From: Brachionus manjavacas
Lineage: Eukaryota; Rotifera; Eurotatoria; Ploima; Brachionidae
Assembly (NCBI GenBank): GCA_019054805.1
Contig: JAHQIY010000009.1
Location: 3,596,001-3,660,000, forward strand
DNA length: 64,000 nucleotides
Direction of reading: 5' to 3'
The translations under genes and the position numbers were made by a program. The notes under the pieces were generated by a model. That model had not been told where the DNA came from. It made no database searches and was given only the letters and a program-made list of their open reading frames with translations. The stretch's first letter is position 1; every line of letters begins with the position of its first letter. Shown one piece after another: positions 11,318-23,519 of this stretch.

Positions 11318-11901
11318 AGACTAAACATTTTTGTTATATTTTCTATTAAAAATTTTTTTTTCTTGACAGATTATCTTATATAATATTACAAATATATTTT
11401 TTTACATAACAAATTTTTTAATTTATATTGACAAATATTTTTTATAATTGACAAAAATTCATTTGACAAAAATATAAACTAATTGACAAAACATTTATTT
11501 AAATGGCATTTATTTTTTAGATTGACACTAGTATAACTGACGAATTATCTTGTTTTAATTGACAAATATTTGTTTTTTAATTGACGTATATATATTAATT
11601 GACAAATACCATTTAGTCTTCAAAATAAGGTTAAAATTTTAGGGTTTTTGAGTATATCTTTTGATCCGAATGTAATAAAAAAAAATCTATATATGTTTGA
11701 TTATCTATCAGATAATAAATAAAACTTATTAAAATGATATCATTAACTAAGAGGACAATGAGATTATTTAGGTGGAGTCAAGGTTATGCCGTTTATTTCC
11801 GGTATAAACAAAGCAAATTGTGTTAAATAACAAAAATTAACTTCAATTCAGGCGACCAAAAATCGAAAAAGAGTCAATTTGACTCGCTGGTGCTTCTAGT
11901 G

Positions 11902-11985
11902 TTAATAAGGTTGGTAGCAAAGCTAAAGCACTATCTGAATTGAGGCAAACCGAAATATTAATCTGCATCCTTGAAAATATTAAAA
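11902..11985 (-). pseudogene. Gypsy pol remnant, upstream part beyond the piggyBac insertion
   Basis: If the piggyBac element and one TTAA are mentally removed, the minus-strand frame SDSALALLPTL at 11902-11950 runs into QDNTVRFEQPTSDYHQGENL on the far side (9150-9236). The continuity of frame supports nesting of piggyBac in an older Gypsy copy. The segment is short, so it is recognised only by this continuity. Confidence 0.5.
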
Positions 11986-12904
11986 ACCATTTGTTAATTT
12001 AGAAAATAAACTTTCAAGAAAAAAATCAAAAAAATTAAAATGCATAAAAATAAGGGACTTTTTGAATATATTGATTCTCAGGTGTATTTTGTTCTTGATG
12101 AGATAAGGTCAGAAAAGCATCATCACTGAGGATGTAGCTAATTTTAAAAAAGCAAAAAATAAAAACACATTTTTTTATAAACTTTAAATTATTTTACTTT
12201 TTTATATTAAAACTGTTTAAAATAGGGTAATTCGTGTCGGTCAACGCAAATAAGCAATCAGTGATGGTCTGGTTTTTGGAAATAACCGAAATCTTTTAAT
12301 CCCGCACGAACCGGCCTAAGTAAATTTTTTATAATTTTTCGTTCGAAATTTTTTTTACTTCATCTCTCAGATAACACTTTCAGACCCAAAAAACTCGGCA
12401 AAGGGTTTTAAATACAAAAAAAAACAATAATATCAAAAAACTAAAAATCACATTTGATCGAATCAATCAATAAAAGCAATAAACTACTCATCACGAAAAA
12501 AAATTAAAAACCAACTAAAAACTTTAAATAAAATTTAAAGATTTTCTTAATTTTTTCTATTTGTAAATCATTACTATTGAAAAATACTTAAATAATAAGA
12601 TTTTTATGGATAATTTTTCATTCAATCTGGAATCGCGGTGTAAATATTACTCTACTAAAAAATTCTTAAATCTTTAAAAGAGGTATAATTATTTCACTGG
12701 CAAAAAAATTAAATATTATATTTAATTATTTAGGGACAAATAATTAAGTGATAAGAGTAAAATAGCAGAATTTTATTAAATGAAAGGGTATCAAAATATT
12801 ATTAGCTTTAATTAATACGCTTTAATTAAATGTCAAATTTATAGATAAAATCAAGACATTAGTCCTAGAAGATTTTGATTTAGTTGAATTTTTTAAAGTT
12901 TGGA
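11986..12904. other. AT-rich stretch, no gene seen
   Basis: No coding or transposon signature apart from being the left flank of the ~700-bp repeat. A GC-richer patch at about 12230-12320 (ATTCGTGTCGGTCAACGC to CGAACCGGCC) is not recognised. Confidence 0.4.
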
Positions 12905-13607
12905 AAAATCAAACAGATTTTTTGAAATATTTTATTATATTCTGAATATTTTAAAGTAAAACTCATTTAAAATAATATTATACTAAAAAAATGTTTTGAC
13001 TTTCTTATACAGAAAAAAGTATTTAATTACAGAATATTAATAAAAAACGATTGTTGAAATTGAAACATGATTGATTTCAATTTGTTAATTGGCATTTTGT
13101 TCTAAATTCACATTAGGGCCTAGGTTTAAAAAAAATAATTTTTAAATTTAAGTCATAACTAATTAATTTTTACTTTTCAAGTTATTAATCAAATGATAAA
13201 ACTAGCTGTTAATAGTTAGTTTTTGAATCACTTTTTTTTAATAATCAAATTATTTTTACCATTTATGATGATGGTCACTCTATTTTCCAGCACGGATTTG
13301 TCAGCCTATTTTCCACGTTGGTCAACCTATTTTCAACGTTGGTTAACCTATTTTGAATGTCAGCCATTTGATTTGTAACCAGATTTAAGATATCCACAAC
13401 ATTGTGTTGGTTATTCATTCTTAATTTTTAAGATAATTTATATATTTAAAAAAATTCCAAATATTTGACAAAAATGGACCAATAGGCGTGTTCTATTGCC
13501 AGCATAGTTAATAATTGGTAATTATAATCACTAATAGATTAATGTGAAATTGGCACAAACAAAGAGAAGAAGAAAATTTAAATTCAATTTTTCTAAACTA
13601 AAATCAA
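12905..13607. repeat. ~703-bp direct repeat, copy A (5' of LINE)
   Basis: Nearly identical to 16685-17385. The few visible differences are single bases near the left end and A-run length changes. Identity begins at AAAATCAAACA and stops abruptly at CTAAAATCAA on the right, exactly where the LINE reading frame starts. The minus strand carries the 47-codon heptad ORF at 13275-13418. Confidence 0.9.
13275..13418 (-). CDS. Small coiled-coil ORF (47 codons) in repeat copy A
   Basis: Begins with ATG and reads MNNQHNVVDILNLVTNQMAD, then three heptads of the form NRLTNVE ending NRLTNPCWKIE-stop. The perfect heptad periodicity with Leu and Val/Asn at core positions predicts a short coiled coil. The same ORF is present in copy B at 17053-17196. 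It may be a fragment or first exon of a transposon ORF1-like oligomerisation protein. Expression is unproven and no known family is recognised. Confidence 0.4.
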   Translation of the reverse strand: MNNQHNVVDILNLVTNQMADIQNRLTNVENRLTNVENRLTNPCWKIE

Positions 13608-16573
13608 CTAATTTCCTTCCAACTATTAGACGCTAGTACATCCCCAAAGTCTCAGACTTCTCGGTCAATTAGTCAAGTAATTTCCCAAGAAAAACTTAAC
13701 TTTTGGTATACAAACGCAACCAGTCTGAATAACAAGATGCACTTGCTTGAGGCAAATACAGCAACCATGTTCTCAGATATCATCGGAATAACAGAAACAT
13801 GGTTTGATCAGAGTTCAAATGCTGCACTTTCTGGATTCCAGCTTTTCAGATCGGATCGCAGAGACAACAAAACTGCAGGCGGAGTATGCATTTTTGTGCG
13901 TGATGGAATTCAAGCGATTGAGGCACAGGAAAGCAACTTACTAAGCAAAGAATGTGAGCAAATTTGGGTGTCCATCAGGCTCGAAGATGAGTCCCCTTTA
14001 TTAGTTGGCTGTATCTATCGACCACCACCAAAAAATGTGTCCAATACGGTACAGGTCACTGACAGCTGCATCTCACGCTCAATCTGCGCCGCAACTCGAC
14101 TCCTCGCAGACCGAGCATATTCGAGTGTCATCTTGATGGGTGATTTTAACATGCCAGACGTTGAGTGGAGCGAGAATGGAACACCGGTTTTAGCTAACGT
14201 TGCTTCGCCAAGCGTTTATGTCACCGACGCGATCAGCATTTCAACTCTTGTACAGCTCGTATCTGGTAACACATTTATCAGTAATGGTCAGCCGAGTAGC
14301 TTGCTTGATCTCGTGTTGGTCAGCGACTCAAACCGGACAACTGAAGTTGAGATTGGCCCACCCTTGGTCACTAACGCGTTAAGGAGCCATTTTGGTCTTC
14401 GATTTCAGTATATTTCACGAATGACTCGAGAAAAACCATTTGACAGCAGGCGCTTAAATTGGTGAAATGGTGACTACGTTTCAATGACAGCTTACCTCAA
14501 AAAAATAGACTGGAAGAAAATTTTCGATACTAAGTCAATACAGAGCTCTTATTCGGCCTTTCTGGATGTTTTTGAAACAGCTGCAGAGCTTTTTGTCAAG
14601 CGACATAAGCCACGACCCGTTAATATGAAGCCTCCTTGGTGGAATAAACAAATAGCTTCTCTCATTCGTCTCATTAGTCTTTTCATCGGTAAATGTGCCG
14701 ATAAGGACAACAAGAAATTGACTGACAAATATAAAGCAACATGTAATACGGTCAAGATAGTTGTCAAACAAAGTGTCATCGATTTCGAACTCAAACTTGC
14801 CCATGATGCGAAAGAGAATCCTAAGAGACTTTATATGTATATAAATCGTCTATTTTCCCAAAGAGAGTCAATTGCAGCGCTAAAAAATCATGATGGGCAA
14901 CTTGATACCAATAGAGCAAGCATTCGTGAACTACTCAACGAATTCTTTCATTCAGTCTTCGATAATGCAGCTTCAAAAGAGCAAATAATTCATGCAACTA
15001 ATGTCTTCCATATTCGTGCCCAGCCTGATCCAGCCTTCAGTGTCGAAGACATTGTTACACCAGAAAAAGTCCTCAAGAAACTCGAAAGCCTGCAAAGCGA
15101 CAAGACGTCAGGTGTTGACCAAGTATCCTCGCATGCCCTCAAAATGTGTGCGGCAGCATTGGCTGGCCCGATGGCTCTCTTTTTCGTGCAGTCATTAAAA
15201 CACTCAGCTATACCTCCTGAGTGGAAAGATGCCAATGTCACGCGAATTTTTAAGCGAGGAAGCAGAACTGAAGTGGGGAATTATCGTCCAGTTTCACTTA
15301 CCTCAGTCCCTTGCAAAGTAATGGAGTCACTGATTAAAGATTACATTCTGAAGCATCTTTACCAACGTAATCTCCTGTCGAACAAACAGCATGGTTTCGT
15401 GGCGCATAAATTTGTGTGACGAATCTTCTCGAAACCGTCGATTTTCTAACTGATTGCATGAGCCGCAGACAGCCAGCTGACGTTATATATCTGGATTTTG
15501 CCAAAGCGTTTGACAAAGTCTCACACGAGTTGCTGATTGTCAAACTTATTGCGTACGGAATTCCGATGATAGTTGTCAAATGGATACGAGCATTTCTCAG
15601 TAACAGAAAACAACGTGTTGTAGTTGGTGATGTAGTATCCGAATGGAAGCCAGTTACAAGTGGTGTGCCTCAGGGCTCGGTCCTTGGCCCACTACTGTTC
15701 GTCATCTTCATCAATGATTTACCTGAGGCATGTAAATCTATTTGTAAACATTATGCTGACGACACAAAGTTAATGAAATCCGTTCAACGAGCCGACAGAG
15801 ATACGAGAGAACTTCAGCAGGATCTTGACAATTTGGTTGAATGGTCGGTGATGTGGAAAATGAGCTTCAATGAATAGAAATGTGTAGTCATGCACATTGG
15901 AGCTGACAATGAGAGTCATGATTATACAATGAATGGACAATTGCTCTCCAAATCCAGAAAAGAACGCGATCTTGGAATTATTATCACTAGTGATCTCAAG
16001 TCAAGCGACCAGTGTAAGCAAGCAGCAGCTAAAGCAATGATGGCAGCCTCCAGATTAAAAAAGACTTTTAAAATTTTCAATCATCGGCTTGTTAACTTAC
16101 TGTTCAAGTCGTTCGTCAGACCTCATCTCGAGTTTGCGGTAGGCGCTTGGAACCCTTATCGACGTGGTGACATAGATATCCTTGAACGAGTACAAAGGAA
16201 ATTCTCTAAGCTAGTTCCAGAGCTTTAGTCCAAGCCGTATTTGGAAAGACGAGAAGCTCTTGGTTGGACGACACTTGAAGATAGACGTAGACGTGGCGAT
16301 CTGATCCAGCTCCACAAGATTCAACACGGACACGACAGATTTAAGCTAATTCATGGATGCCAATTACTTGCTTCAAATCTTCTAGACAGCCCGGCGAGCG
16401 GTACCAGGCGAGGTAAAATGTCAATCGAGAGACAGCTGGTGCGCAATTGTGGAGTCCGTCATAATTTCTTCACTAATCGGACAGCCGGAAATTGGAACAC
16501 TCTTGATGCGGCGACAAAGAGCGTCACAAATACAAACATTTTTAAAAAAAGAATTGATAAGTTACTGAGATAA
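13608..16573 (+). pseudogene. LINE ORF2, APE endonuclease plus reverse transcriptase (CR1/jockey-like), 5' truncated
   Basis: Reading frame opens at the end of repeat copy A without an ATG. The endonuclease domain (13737-14465) shows DIIGITETWF, VGCIYRPP, LMGDFNMPDVEW and a final SHFGLRF. The RT (about 15080-15880) shows VGNYRPVSLTS, DFAKAFDKVSH, GVPQGSVLGPLLFVIFINDL and the catalytic YADDTKL. The C-terminal region continues with DLGIIITSDLK, RPHLEFAVGAWNP and LEDRRRRGDLIQ. Visible lesions are a TGA at 14463-14465, a one-base frameshift near 15415, a TAG at about 15875-15877 and a TAG near 16226-16228. It ends in an A-rich tail (16571-16606). Upstream ORF1 is absent. Because only four lesions break 2.9 kb, loss of function is fairly recent. 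Confidence 0.9.
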
Positions 16574-16684
16574 AAAAAAAAAAAAAAGAGAAGAAAAAAA
16601 AAAAAATTATTTATAAAATGTTTGTTTAATGCAAAGTTTAAAAATTTTTTTCTTGTATCTAATAATAGGTTATTTAAACTATGT

Positions 16685-17385
16685 AAAATCAAACACATTT
16701 TTTGAAATATTTTATTATATTCTGAATATTTTAAAGTAAAACTCATTTAAAATAATATTATAGTAAAAAAATGTTTTGACTTTCTTATACAGAAAAAAGT
16801 ATTTAATTACAGAATATTAATAAAAAACGATTGTTGAAATTGAAACATGATTGATTTCAATTTGTTAATTGGCATTTTGTTCTAAATTCACATTAGGGCC
16901 TAGGTTTAAAAAATAATTTTTAAATTTAAGTCATAACTAATTAATTTTTACTTTTCAAGTTATTAATCAAATGATAAAACTAGCTGTTAATAGTTAGTTT
17001 TTGAATCACTTTTTTTTAATAATCAAATTATTTTTACCATTTATGATGATGGTCACTCTATTTTCCAGCACGGATTTGTCAGCCTATTTTCCACGTTGGT
17101 CAACCTATTTTCAACGTTGGTTAACCTATTTTGAATGTCAGCCATTTGATTTGTAACCAGATTTAAGATATCCACAACATTGTGTTGGTTATTCATTCTT
17201 AATTTTTAAGATAATTTATATATTTAAAAAAATTCCAAATATTTGACAAAAATGGACCAATAGGCGTGTTCTATTGCCAGCATAGTTAATAATTGGTAAT
17301 TATAATCACTAATAGATTAATGTGAAATTGGCACAAACAAAGAGAAGAAGAAAATTTAAATTCAATTTTTCTAAACTAAAATCAA
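16685..17385. repeat. ~701-bp direct repeat, copy B (3' of LINE)
   Basis: Second copy of 12905-13607, starting about 80 nt after the LINE A-rich tail. The 16607-16684 spacer is not found upstream of copy A, so this is not a simple target-site duplication. Identity ends abruptly at CTAAAATCAA. Confidence 0.9.
17053..17196 (-). CDS. Small coiled-coil ORF (47 codons) in repeat copy B
   Basis: Same ORF as 13275-13418, with heptads NRLTNVE and the same start and stop. It is kept intact in both copies; this is expected if the duplication is recent and does not by itself show selection. Confidence 0.4.
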   Translation of the reverse strand: MNNQHNVVDILNLVTNQMADIQNRLTNVENRLTNVENRLTNPCWKIE

Positions 17386-17929
17386 AAATTTTTGACATAA
17401 ATAGGCTAACATTGCTGAACTAATTTCTTAAATGAACTGTTCGAGTTGTCCAAGAATTTGTCTTTAAAATGTTTGTCTTTTATTGTATGTATGTATGTAT
17501 AGTATTTATACATGAATTTGTGTGCAAATTTCAGATAAATGAGAGTATTTATTTTGATTTTTTGTGGTCTTTACTGATTTTCTGTTGATTTATGACCTGT
17601 GTAAAATGCTAACTAATAATTGCCTTTCTGTTAAGTGTTTTTTTTTTCTTAATACGGAATTTTGAGTTTTTTAAACTCATCTTTGAGACGAGTGATTAAC
17701 ATTTTTGAAAAGAACATTTTAAAATTTAAAAAAAATGGCATAAAATATATTTTTCTTTTTTAATTTAATGGACGCCTTTTTAACTGAGTCGATCCAGGAG
17801 GCAAGTCGAGTTAAAAGATGAATGGGAAAATTCAGTCATTAATGCTTAAGATAAATTTTGTCCTTTTTATTTTTTCTTTTTTTTCTTATTTTTTTCGAAA
17901 TTTCTTTCAATTTTAAGTTAAGCAGTGGA
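17386..17929. other. AT-rich stretch, no supported gene
   Basis: Mostly low complexity. A short plus-strand frame at about 17769-17822 reads MDAFLTESIQEASRVKR-stop. It resembles the peptide SIEEPSRSKR of the exon-like block at 25.1 kb, which is noted as a lead only. Confidence 0.3.
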
Positions 17930-19440
17930 ATTAGGACTTCAAAATAAAGTTCACCAAATTCTAAACACTCAGCTATCTTCCTTAATCTGGATTTTTTACT
18001 TAATTTTTAGTCACAATAGCATTTTCTAGGATTTTTTTTAGATCATTATTAGTAACCCTTTGAAGGATTCCTAATTTTTCATTCATCAGCTTCTGTTCCA
18101 TTTTTCTAAGACTAAAATTTGAAAGGAGATTTGGAAAGCGTAATTTTTTTTTAAATTCACATTCTTTTTATCATTGTGCTCTCCGATGTTTGAAGTTTTT
18201 TTTTTTCATATTACTTAGTGCATAATTTTCTAATCCATAATTCAGGACAAGCCTTACCAATACTCTATATAGAAAAATCTTAATTTTCACATTTAATTTT
18301 TGATTTTCGGTTTGAAGATATTTAATTGATGCAATCGATTTAAAAGCTGATTTTATACGATTTTCAATTTGGTCTTTCTTATTTTTCTTCCTGTTCAGGA
18401 ACACACCCGGATATTTTATTTTTTCGACCATTTTTATCTTTTCATTGTTTATTTGGCTTAATCTCGTGCAATTTTGGTTTTTTCCCGAATATTATGAATT
18501 GTTTTTTATTAGCATTAAATTTTATTTCATTTTTAATTCCATATTTTTCGCAGATATAGATCGCTTATTGATGTTCTTTGATTTTTGGTATTTGAAGAAA
18601 GATATCATCAGCATAATTAATTATTCGTGTGGAGAGGTTATGTATATTTGTACCCAGTTTTTTTGATTCTATTTCTTTAATAAGATCCTCGACATTAATT
18701 GAGTAGAGCTTGTTTGATAGTGGACCACATTGTTTTACTCCTATTGTTGTACTAAATAATGAGCTGACTTTTTTCCGTTCATTACTAATGCCATTGATTC
18801 ATCATAATAGTTTATCCGGATATAGCTATTAGTAAATCCGGTGCTTTTTCGATTCTTTAGGTTCGTGATTACATATCTAGCATCATCTTCATATATATCA
18901 TAGTGGTCACTCATTCCAATTGTTTTTAAATCGAAGTCAGATATCTTATATCTCAATATTTTTCAGATAATCTCTCTGTAGATCATCTTCTTTGGTGATT
19001 TTTTCATTTAAAAGCTTTTCGAAGCTCATTTTTAAATGTTCAAATGAGAGCTGTATTTGTGGTGTTTTATTTATAAAATTGTTTCGATATTTTCCAAAAT
19101 TTTTTTTTATCTTTGTAATTCAGATTTTATTAAGTAGCCAGGCAATTGTCCAATCTTTTTTGATCATTCTTGCCCTTTTTTCTCTTCTGAATTTTTTCTT
19201 GAACGTCTTGTAATTTAAATTTGAGAATTGGTCTCTATAAACGCTTAGTTTGTATGTTTTAAGATTAAAGCGCATCTTTATGTGAATATTTGATTTGCGT
19301 TTAGTTTTATTGCTTTTAATATTTCCTATTTTAGAAATGATTTGGTTATCCCAGTCAATCTTTAGGAAATTTTCTTTTTAGATCATATTTCAAAAAAGAT
19401 GAGTTTTTTCGATTTATTTTGAATAATAATTTCACTTCAG
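17930..19440 (-). pseudogene. Non-LTR reverse transcriptase remnant with YADD box (minus strand)
   Basis: From right to left on the minus strand there are basic linker peptides, then YVITNLKNRKSTGFTN (fingers, 18741-18956), the catalytic INYADDIFLQIP (about 18588-18626) and the thumb/C-terminal RIKSAFKSIASIKYL with LNYGLENYALS (18171-18431). Frames differ between blocks because of several indels and stops. Peptides differ from the FADD-type LINEs at 34, 51 and 56 kb, so this is a separate family. No 3' tail or target duplication was identified. Confidence 0.8.
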
Positions 19441-22400
19441 ATAAGTAAATGGTTACTCATATTCATGATGCACGGTTTAAGAATCTAAATATTTTCAATT
19501 TTTTAAGATTTATTTTTCTTCGCTACTACATGGTCGATCCAGGATTTGTTTTTCTTGTTAAAAAAGTAAAATCTACATTTTGTTGGTATTTATATTTATA
19601 TAATGAACAATGATTAAATATGTTTTAGGCATTTATTAAATTCTTAAATCTGAGAAAAAAAAACAAACAAATAACAAATAATTTTAAGCAAAAAAACAGT
19701 CTTAAAAATGTAATGCTCAAATCGGACATTATTTGAATAAAAATTAGATATTTTAGCACTGCAGATAAATAATAGCACATTTCCTTTACCTTTTATATTT
19801 TTCTCATTTGTAAAAATATAATTAAACAACTTTTTCCATTTGAACATAATCAATAATTTGAATAATGTGGACAACCTAAATCATCTCTAATATCTCCCAC
19901 GATTGTTCTTCAGTTTTATTCATTAAATCCTTTTTTTCAATTAATTTGCTAAAAACCGTATTTTTTGGAAAGATACCCAATAGAAATACCTAATATAAGA
20001 TACCAAATAGAAAATAAAAAAAATAGAACAAATTTCTGGAATAAAATTTTGCAAAATTCAAAAATTTTAATTTTAACTAATTATTTACTCTTAAAAGCGT
20101 CTTAATTTAAGGCTTAAAAATCGGTCTTTCTATAGTTAAAATGACAGTTTCTCAGAAAATAAAAATCTTAAGAAACCTTTTTTAGTAATACTCTTTAAAT
20201 ATTTTAAATCAAAAACATTTGACAAATAATTAAGTAAAGAGTTAATTTTTTGCAAAAAACTCTTAAAATTTGATTTAAAAAATATTTCAAAAATTTTAAG
20301 AAATTTTTGAACAAGGATTGTAGTAGAGAATAGAACCACCTTTATTTTTTAAACAATTTTTCAAAAAATATCAAAATTGATTTTGATTTTTACAAGTTTC
20401 AAAATATTTTAAACTGTTAATTAATATTTTAATATTAGATTAATGGAAAAAAAAAGCAAAAAAAAAAATATAAAAATTATTGAAATTAAAAGAAAGTTAT
20501 AAATATGAACATTTAAATTTAAATTTAAATATGACCACCACTGGTTTCTGGGTTAAACTTTGGTTATTTGTGTAACTGTCTGGGCTTTTTTAATATTTAT
20601 TGTTTTTTGGATCTCCGATTCAAATATTCAATTTTTTTAAATTTATTTTAATTTCGATAAAAAAATTTTGACCCCATCCCCTCAAAGTTAAAAAAACAAA
20701 ATTTAGTTATCTTTGAGCTAAAATATCTAATGTTCTAATAGACATAACCTTATTAATATTTATTCTGAAAGCGCACAGTCTCATCAACAAAATGGTGCAT
20801 TAATTTAATCTTTATTTTACCAATAGATCGATATTTTGGAAAATAAATGGTATTTTTTCACTTTTTTTGTATCTAGTCCGCGGTTTTTCCCCCGACCCTC
20901 ACTTTTTTATACAGATTCTGAAACTGATTAATATCAAAAAACACGGTTTTAATTCAATGCATTATATAAGCATTATTATGTCAAATTATTTTATTCAAAT
21001 AAAAAAACACTCATTCAACAATATTTTGAAGAATTTTTAGAGGATTTTTAAAGATTTTTTTGAAGATTATTTTTAGGGTTTAGGACAATTTTACTCTAAA
21101 TAATCATCAAATATTTTTTTAAAATTTCCTTAAGTCTTTTTTTTCTTTATTCTGATTTTTCAGATTTTTTTAACAAATAATAATTTAAGTTTTAAAAAAT
21201 CTAAGATTTAATCGAAAAAAAATTTCACTGATGTTTATTTTTGGTTTAAACAAAGGATTATAATAATCAGATTTGTTTAAAAGTCAAATTCAAGTCCTGA
21301 CTTTTAAATTTATGTTTTTTTCAAAAGGACAATAACTTTTATTTTGATTATTTAAAAATTTAAATTAATTTTTTAAATAGATAATGACAAACCTTTATTT
21401 TATTTTTGTATCAATATTTTATAAAAATTTAAATTTAATTAAACTTAAAATTTAAGTCTAGAATTTTTGAAATTTTTATCAAAGCAAAGGATTTATCCTG
21501 AAATTAGAATAAAAAAAATTGAAAAAATTGAAAAAAATTTTTAATTTCTCACTGGAAAAATACAGCATTCTTAAGTAATGAGTTGTCATTAAAAATTAAC
21601 AATTTTTTCTAAAATTTAACTCAGTCAAAGCCAGAAACAACTTCTCATTTTCAGTTTTATTATTCAAGGTACCTTAATTTTTTTAAATTGAATGAAAAAA
21701 AAAAAAAACATTAAAAAAATTTAAAAATAAATTTGAGAGATATAGAAAGTTAGAGGTAAGATACGGTACTATCCTATAAAATATTACACATTAGTAATAA
21801 TCAATAAAGTGAATTGAATATCATAACTTTTCTATTAAAAGAAAGCAAAATATTATAAATGCCTACAAACTAAATCGAAAAATTTTAATTTTCTATCAAA
21901 ACTAAAAAACTAAAAGCTTTTTTTAAAAATTTACCTTTTATTGTTTATTAGTTTTGTCTTTTGTCTAATATCAAGCTGGCAGGTGCATAATTAAAATAAG
22001 AAGTGTGTAAAATATTTTTAATAATTTTAATATTCTGATTTATCATCAAAATAATTTTTTTTTGTTCAAATGATCTGCTGTTAGAGTTAAATTAGAACAA
22101 GGTTACCAAATAAAATAAAATTTGTTTTAACTTAAATTTTTAAACAAAAATTTATTTAGAAAAACAATTAAGTTTTGTAAAATTCTATAATTTTCGAAAA
22201 ATTTTTAAGTGGTTTTTTGTAACCGTTTTACAAGGTCTAGTAGCACCATGTTGCGTTCAGAGTACTGATTTTGAACTTCTAGAAAAAAATTCAATTCAAC
22301 TGGGTTAATTATGTAAAAATTAATGAAATTTTTTTTTTTAAATCAAATAACAATCCGAGCTGTTAACATCAAAATTTACTAAAATTCATTTAAACATTTT

Positions 22401-22779
22401 AGTATAGAAATTTTTTTTATGCCTTTTGCTAGTGAAGTTCATTTCAATTAAGAATTTTCTTAATAACTTTTTTTTTTAAATTATCTTTCATTATAAATTT
22501 TTGTTATTGGCAATTTTTTTAATATTTTTTTTCAGTTGTTACTCATTTAAATAAAATTTAAAAAAAACATACCTCAAACTTTTTAAAAAGGTTTTTTTTA
22601 TTTTATTTTTTTAATCTCATTCTTTGAATATTTAATTTAAAATTAAAACTTTTGTGGTGATTATGTAAAAAAAGAAAATTTATTTTAATATTTTTATTCT
22701 TGAAACATAATTGGAAATTTAAAAAAAGTAAAACGATCAGTACAAAAACTTCCTTCCTTTGTATTCTATTTTATTCTAT
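19441..22779. other. Long AT-rich stretch, no gene seen
   Basis: About 3.3 kb dominated by poly(A)/poly(T) and AATTT-like sequence. A short AAATTT microrepeat lies near 20516-20529. A fragment at about 21265-21300 (GTTTAAAAGTCAAATTCAAG) resembles the AAGTC-rich MITE family of 33.5 kb. No open frame carries domain content. Confidence 0.5.
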
Positions 22780-22835
22780 TTTTGACATCGCCGAAGCTGG
22801 CGTAATTTTATGAATTAATAATAATAATAATAATA
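22780..22835 (+). repeat. Retroelement 3' end: hairpin plus AAT repeat
   Basis: ATCGCCGAAGCTGGCGTAAT forms a 4-bp GC stem (CGCC/GGCG) and is followed by a (AAT)n run. This is the same layout as the ACATCGCC...GGCG tails at 24.96, 47.5 and 52.5 kb. No coding part of the element remains. Confidence 0.5.
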
Positions 22836-23204
22836 GTTACTCATTTATTAATAAAAAAGACTTTTTAAGAAAGTGTGCGCTTTCAATACATGTTAAGCAA
22901 AAATGCTATTTTTCTGACTTGTTTTTAACTCGCAAGTTTTCATTAGGCTCATAAGTCATAATATATTTATTTGTTTAAATTAACCCCCTTTAAGGAGAAG
23001 TAAAAATTAGAAGAATAAAATACAAGCATTTAATGAGGCGGCCACACGAATTTGTGTCCATCAAAAAAAATCATGTTTTGAAATAAAACAGGCTTTTTTC
23101 TAAATCAAATTCAGTTTTAGCACTCGAGGTGGCGCATTGTGATGACCGCTAATAATTTATTTGCTCCACTTTGGCACTCAATTAAAGCAAGAGCAATTTA
23201 TTTA

Positions 23205-23208
23205 AGTT

Positions 23209-23245
<37 letters not shown>

Positions 23246-23300
23246 TTCTGAAGGAGCTCTAGCTCGGTACAGAAAACAAATAAATATTTAAGTGATGATA
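23205..23300 (+). repeat. LINE 3' tail (GAGCTCTAGCTC family) with preceding poly(T)
   Basis: A ~30-nt T run is followed by TTCTGAAGGAGCTCTAGCTC, GGTACAGAAAACAAATAAAT. The hairpin GAGC-TCTA-GCTC, flanked by CTG/CAG, is the terminal motif of the LINE family whose coding parts are at 26, 51 and 56 kb. Confidence 0.7.
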
Positions 23301-23511
23301 ATAATAATTAATGCACAGTTAACCCAGTTTGATATCTATGACCAAACGAGTTGATTTAATTTTCCGGTCGTTAGGATTTAGAGTTTTTGCTTTGTTTCTC
23401 GACTGGTCGACAAAAGCAAATATTTGGCGTCACATATCAAGTCTAAGCCATGTATTTCACTGACATGAGAAAAAATTGATTTATTATTGTAATGCATTGT
23501 TGGATCTCGCA

Positions 23512-23519
23512 TTTTTTGT
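23512..23519. repeat. Probable 8-bp target duplication of foldback (left)
   Basis: TTTTTTGT here versus TTTTATGT at 24610-24617, 7 of 8 identical, directly abutting the inverted-repeat ends. Confidence 0.5.

Larger units (their letters stand above)
9242..11901 (-). mobile_element. piggyBac-superfamily transposon, 2660 bp, decayed
   Basis: Bounded by perfect 14-bp terminal inverted repeats (CACTAGAAGCACCA at 9242-9255 and its reverse complement at 11888-11901) and by TTAA on each side. Just inside each end is a similar palindrome (GAGTCATTTTGACTC left, GAGTCAATTTGACTC right), probably a subterminal transposase-binding site. The transposase on the minus strand is disrupted. A plus-strand SWIM zinc-finger fragment sits in the right half. 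The element is inserted into a Gypsy pol remnant. Confidence 0.9.
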
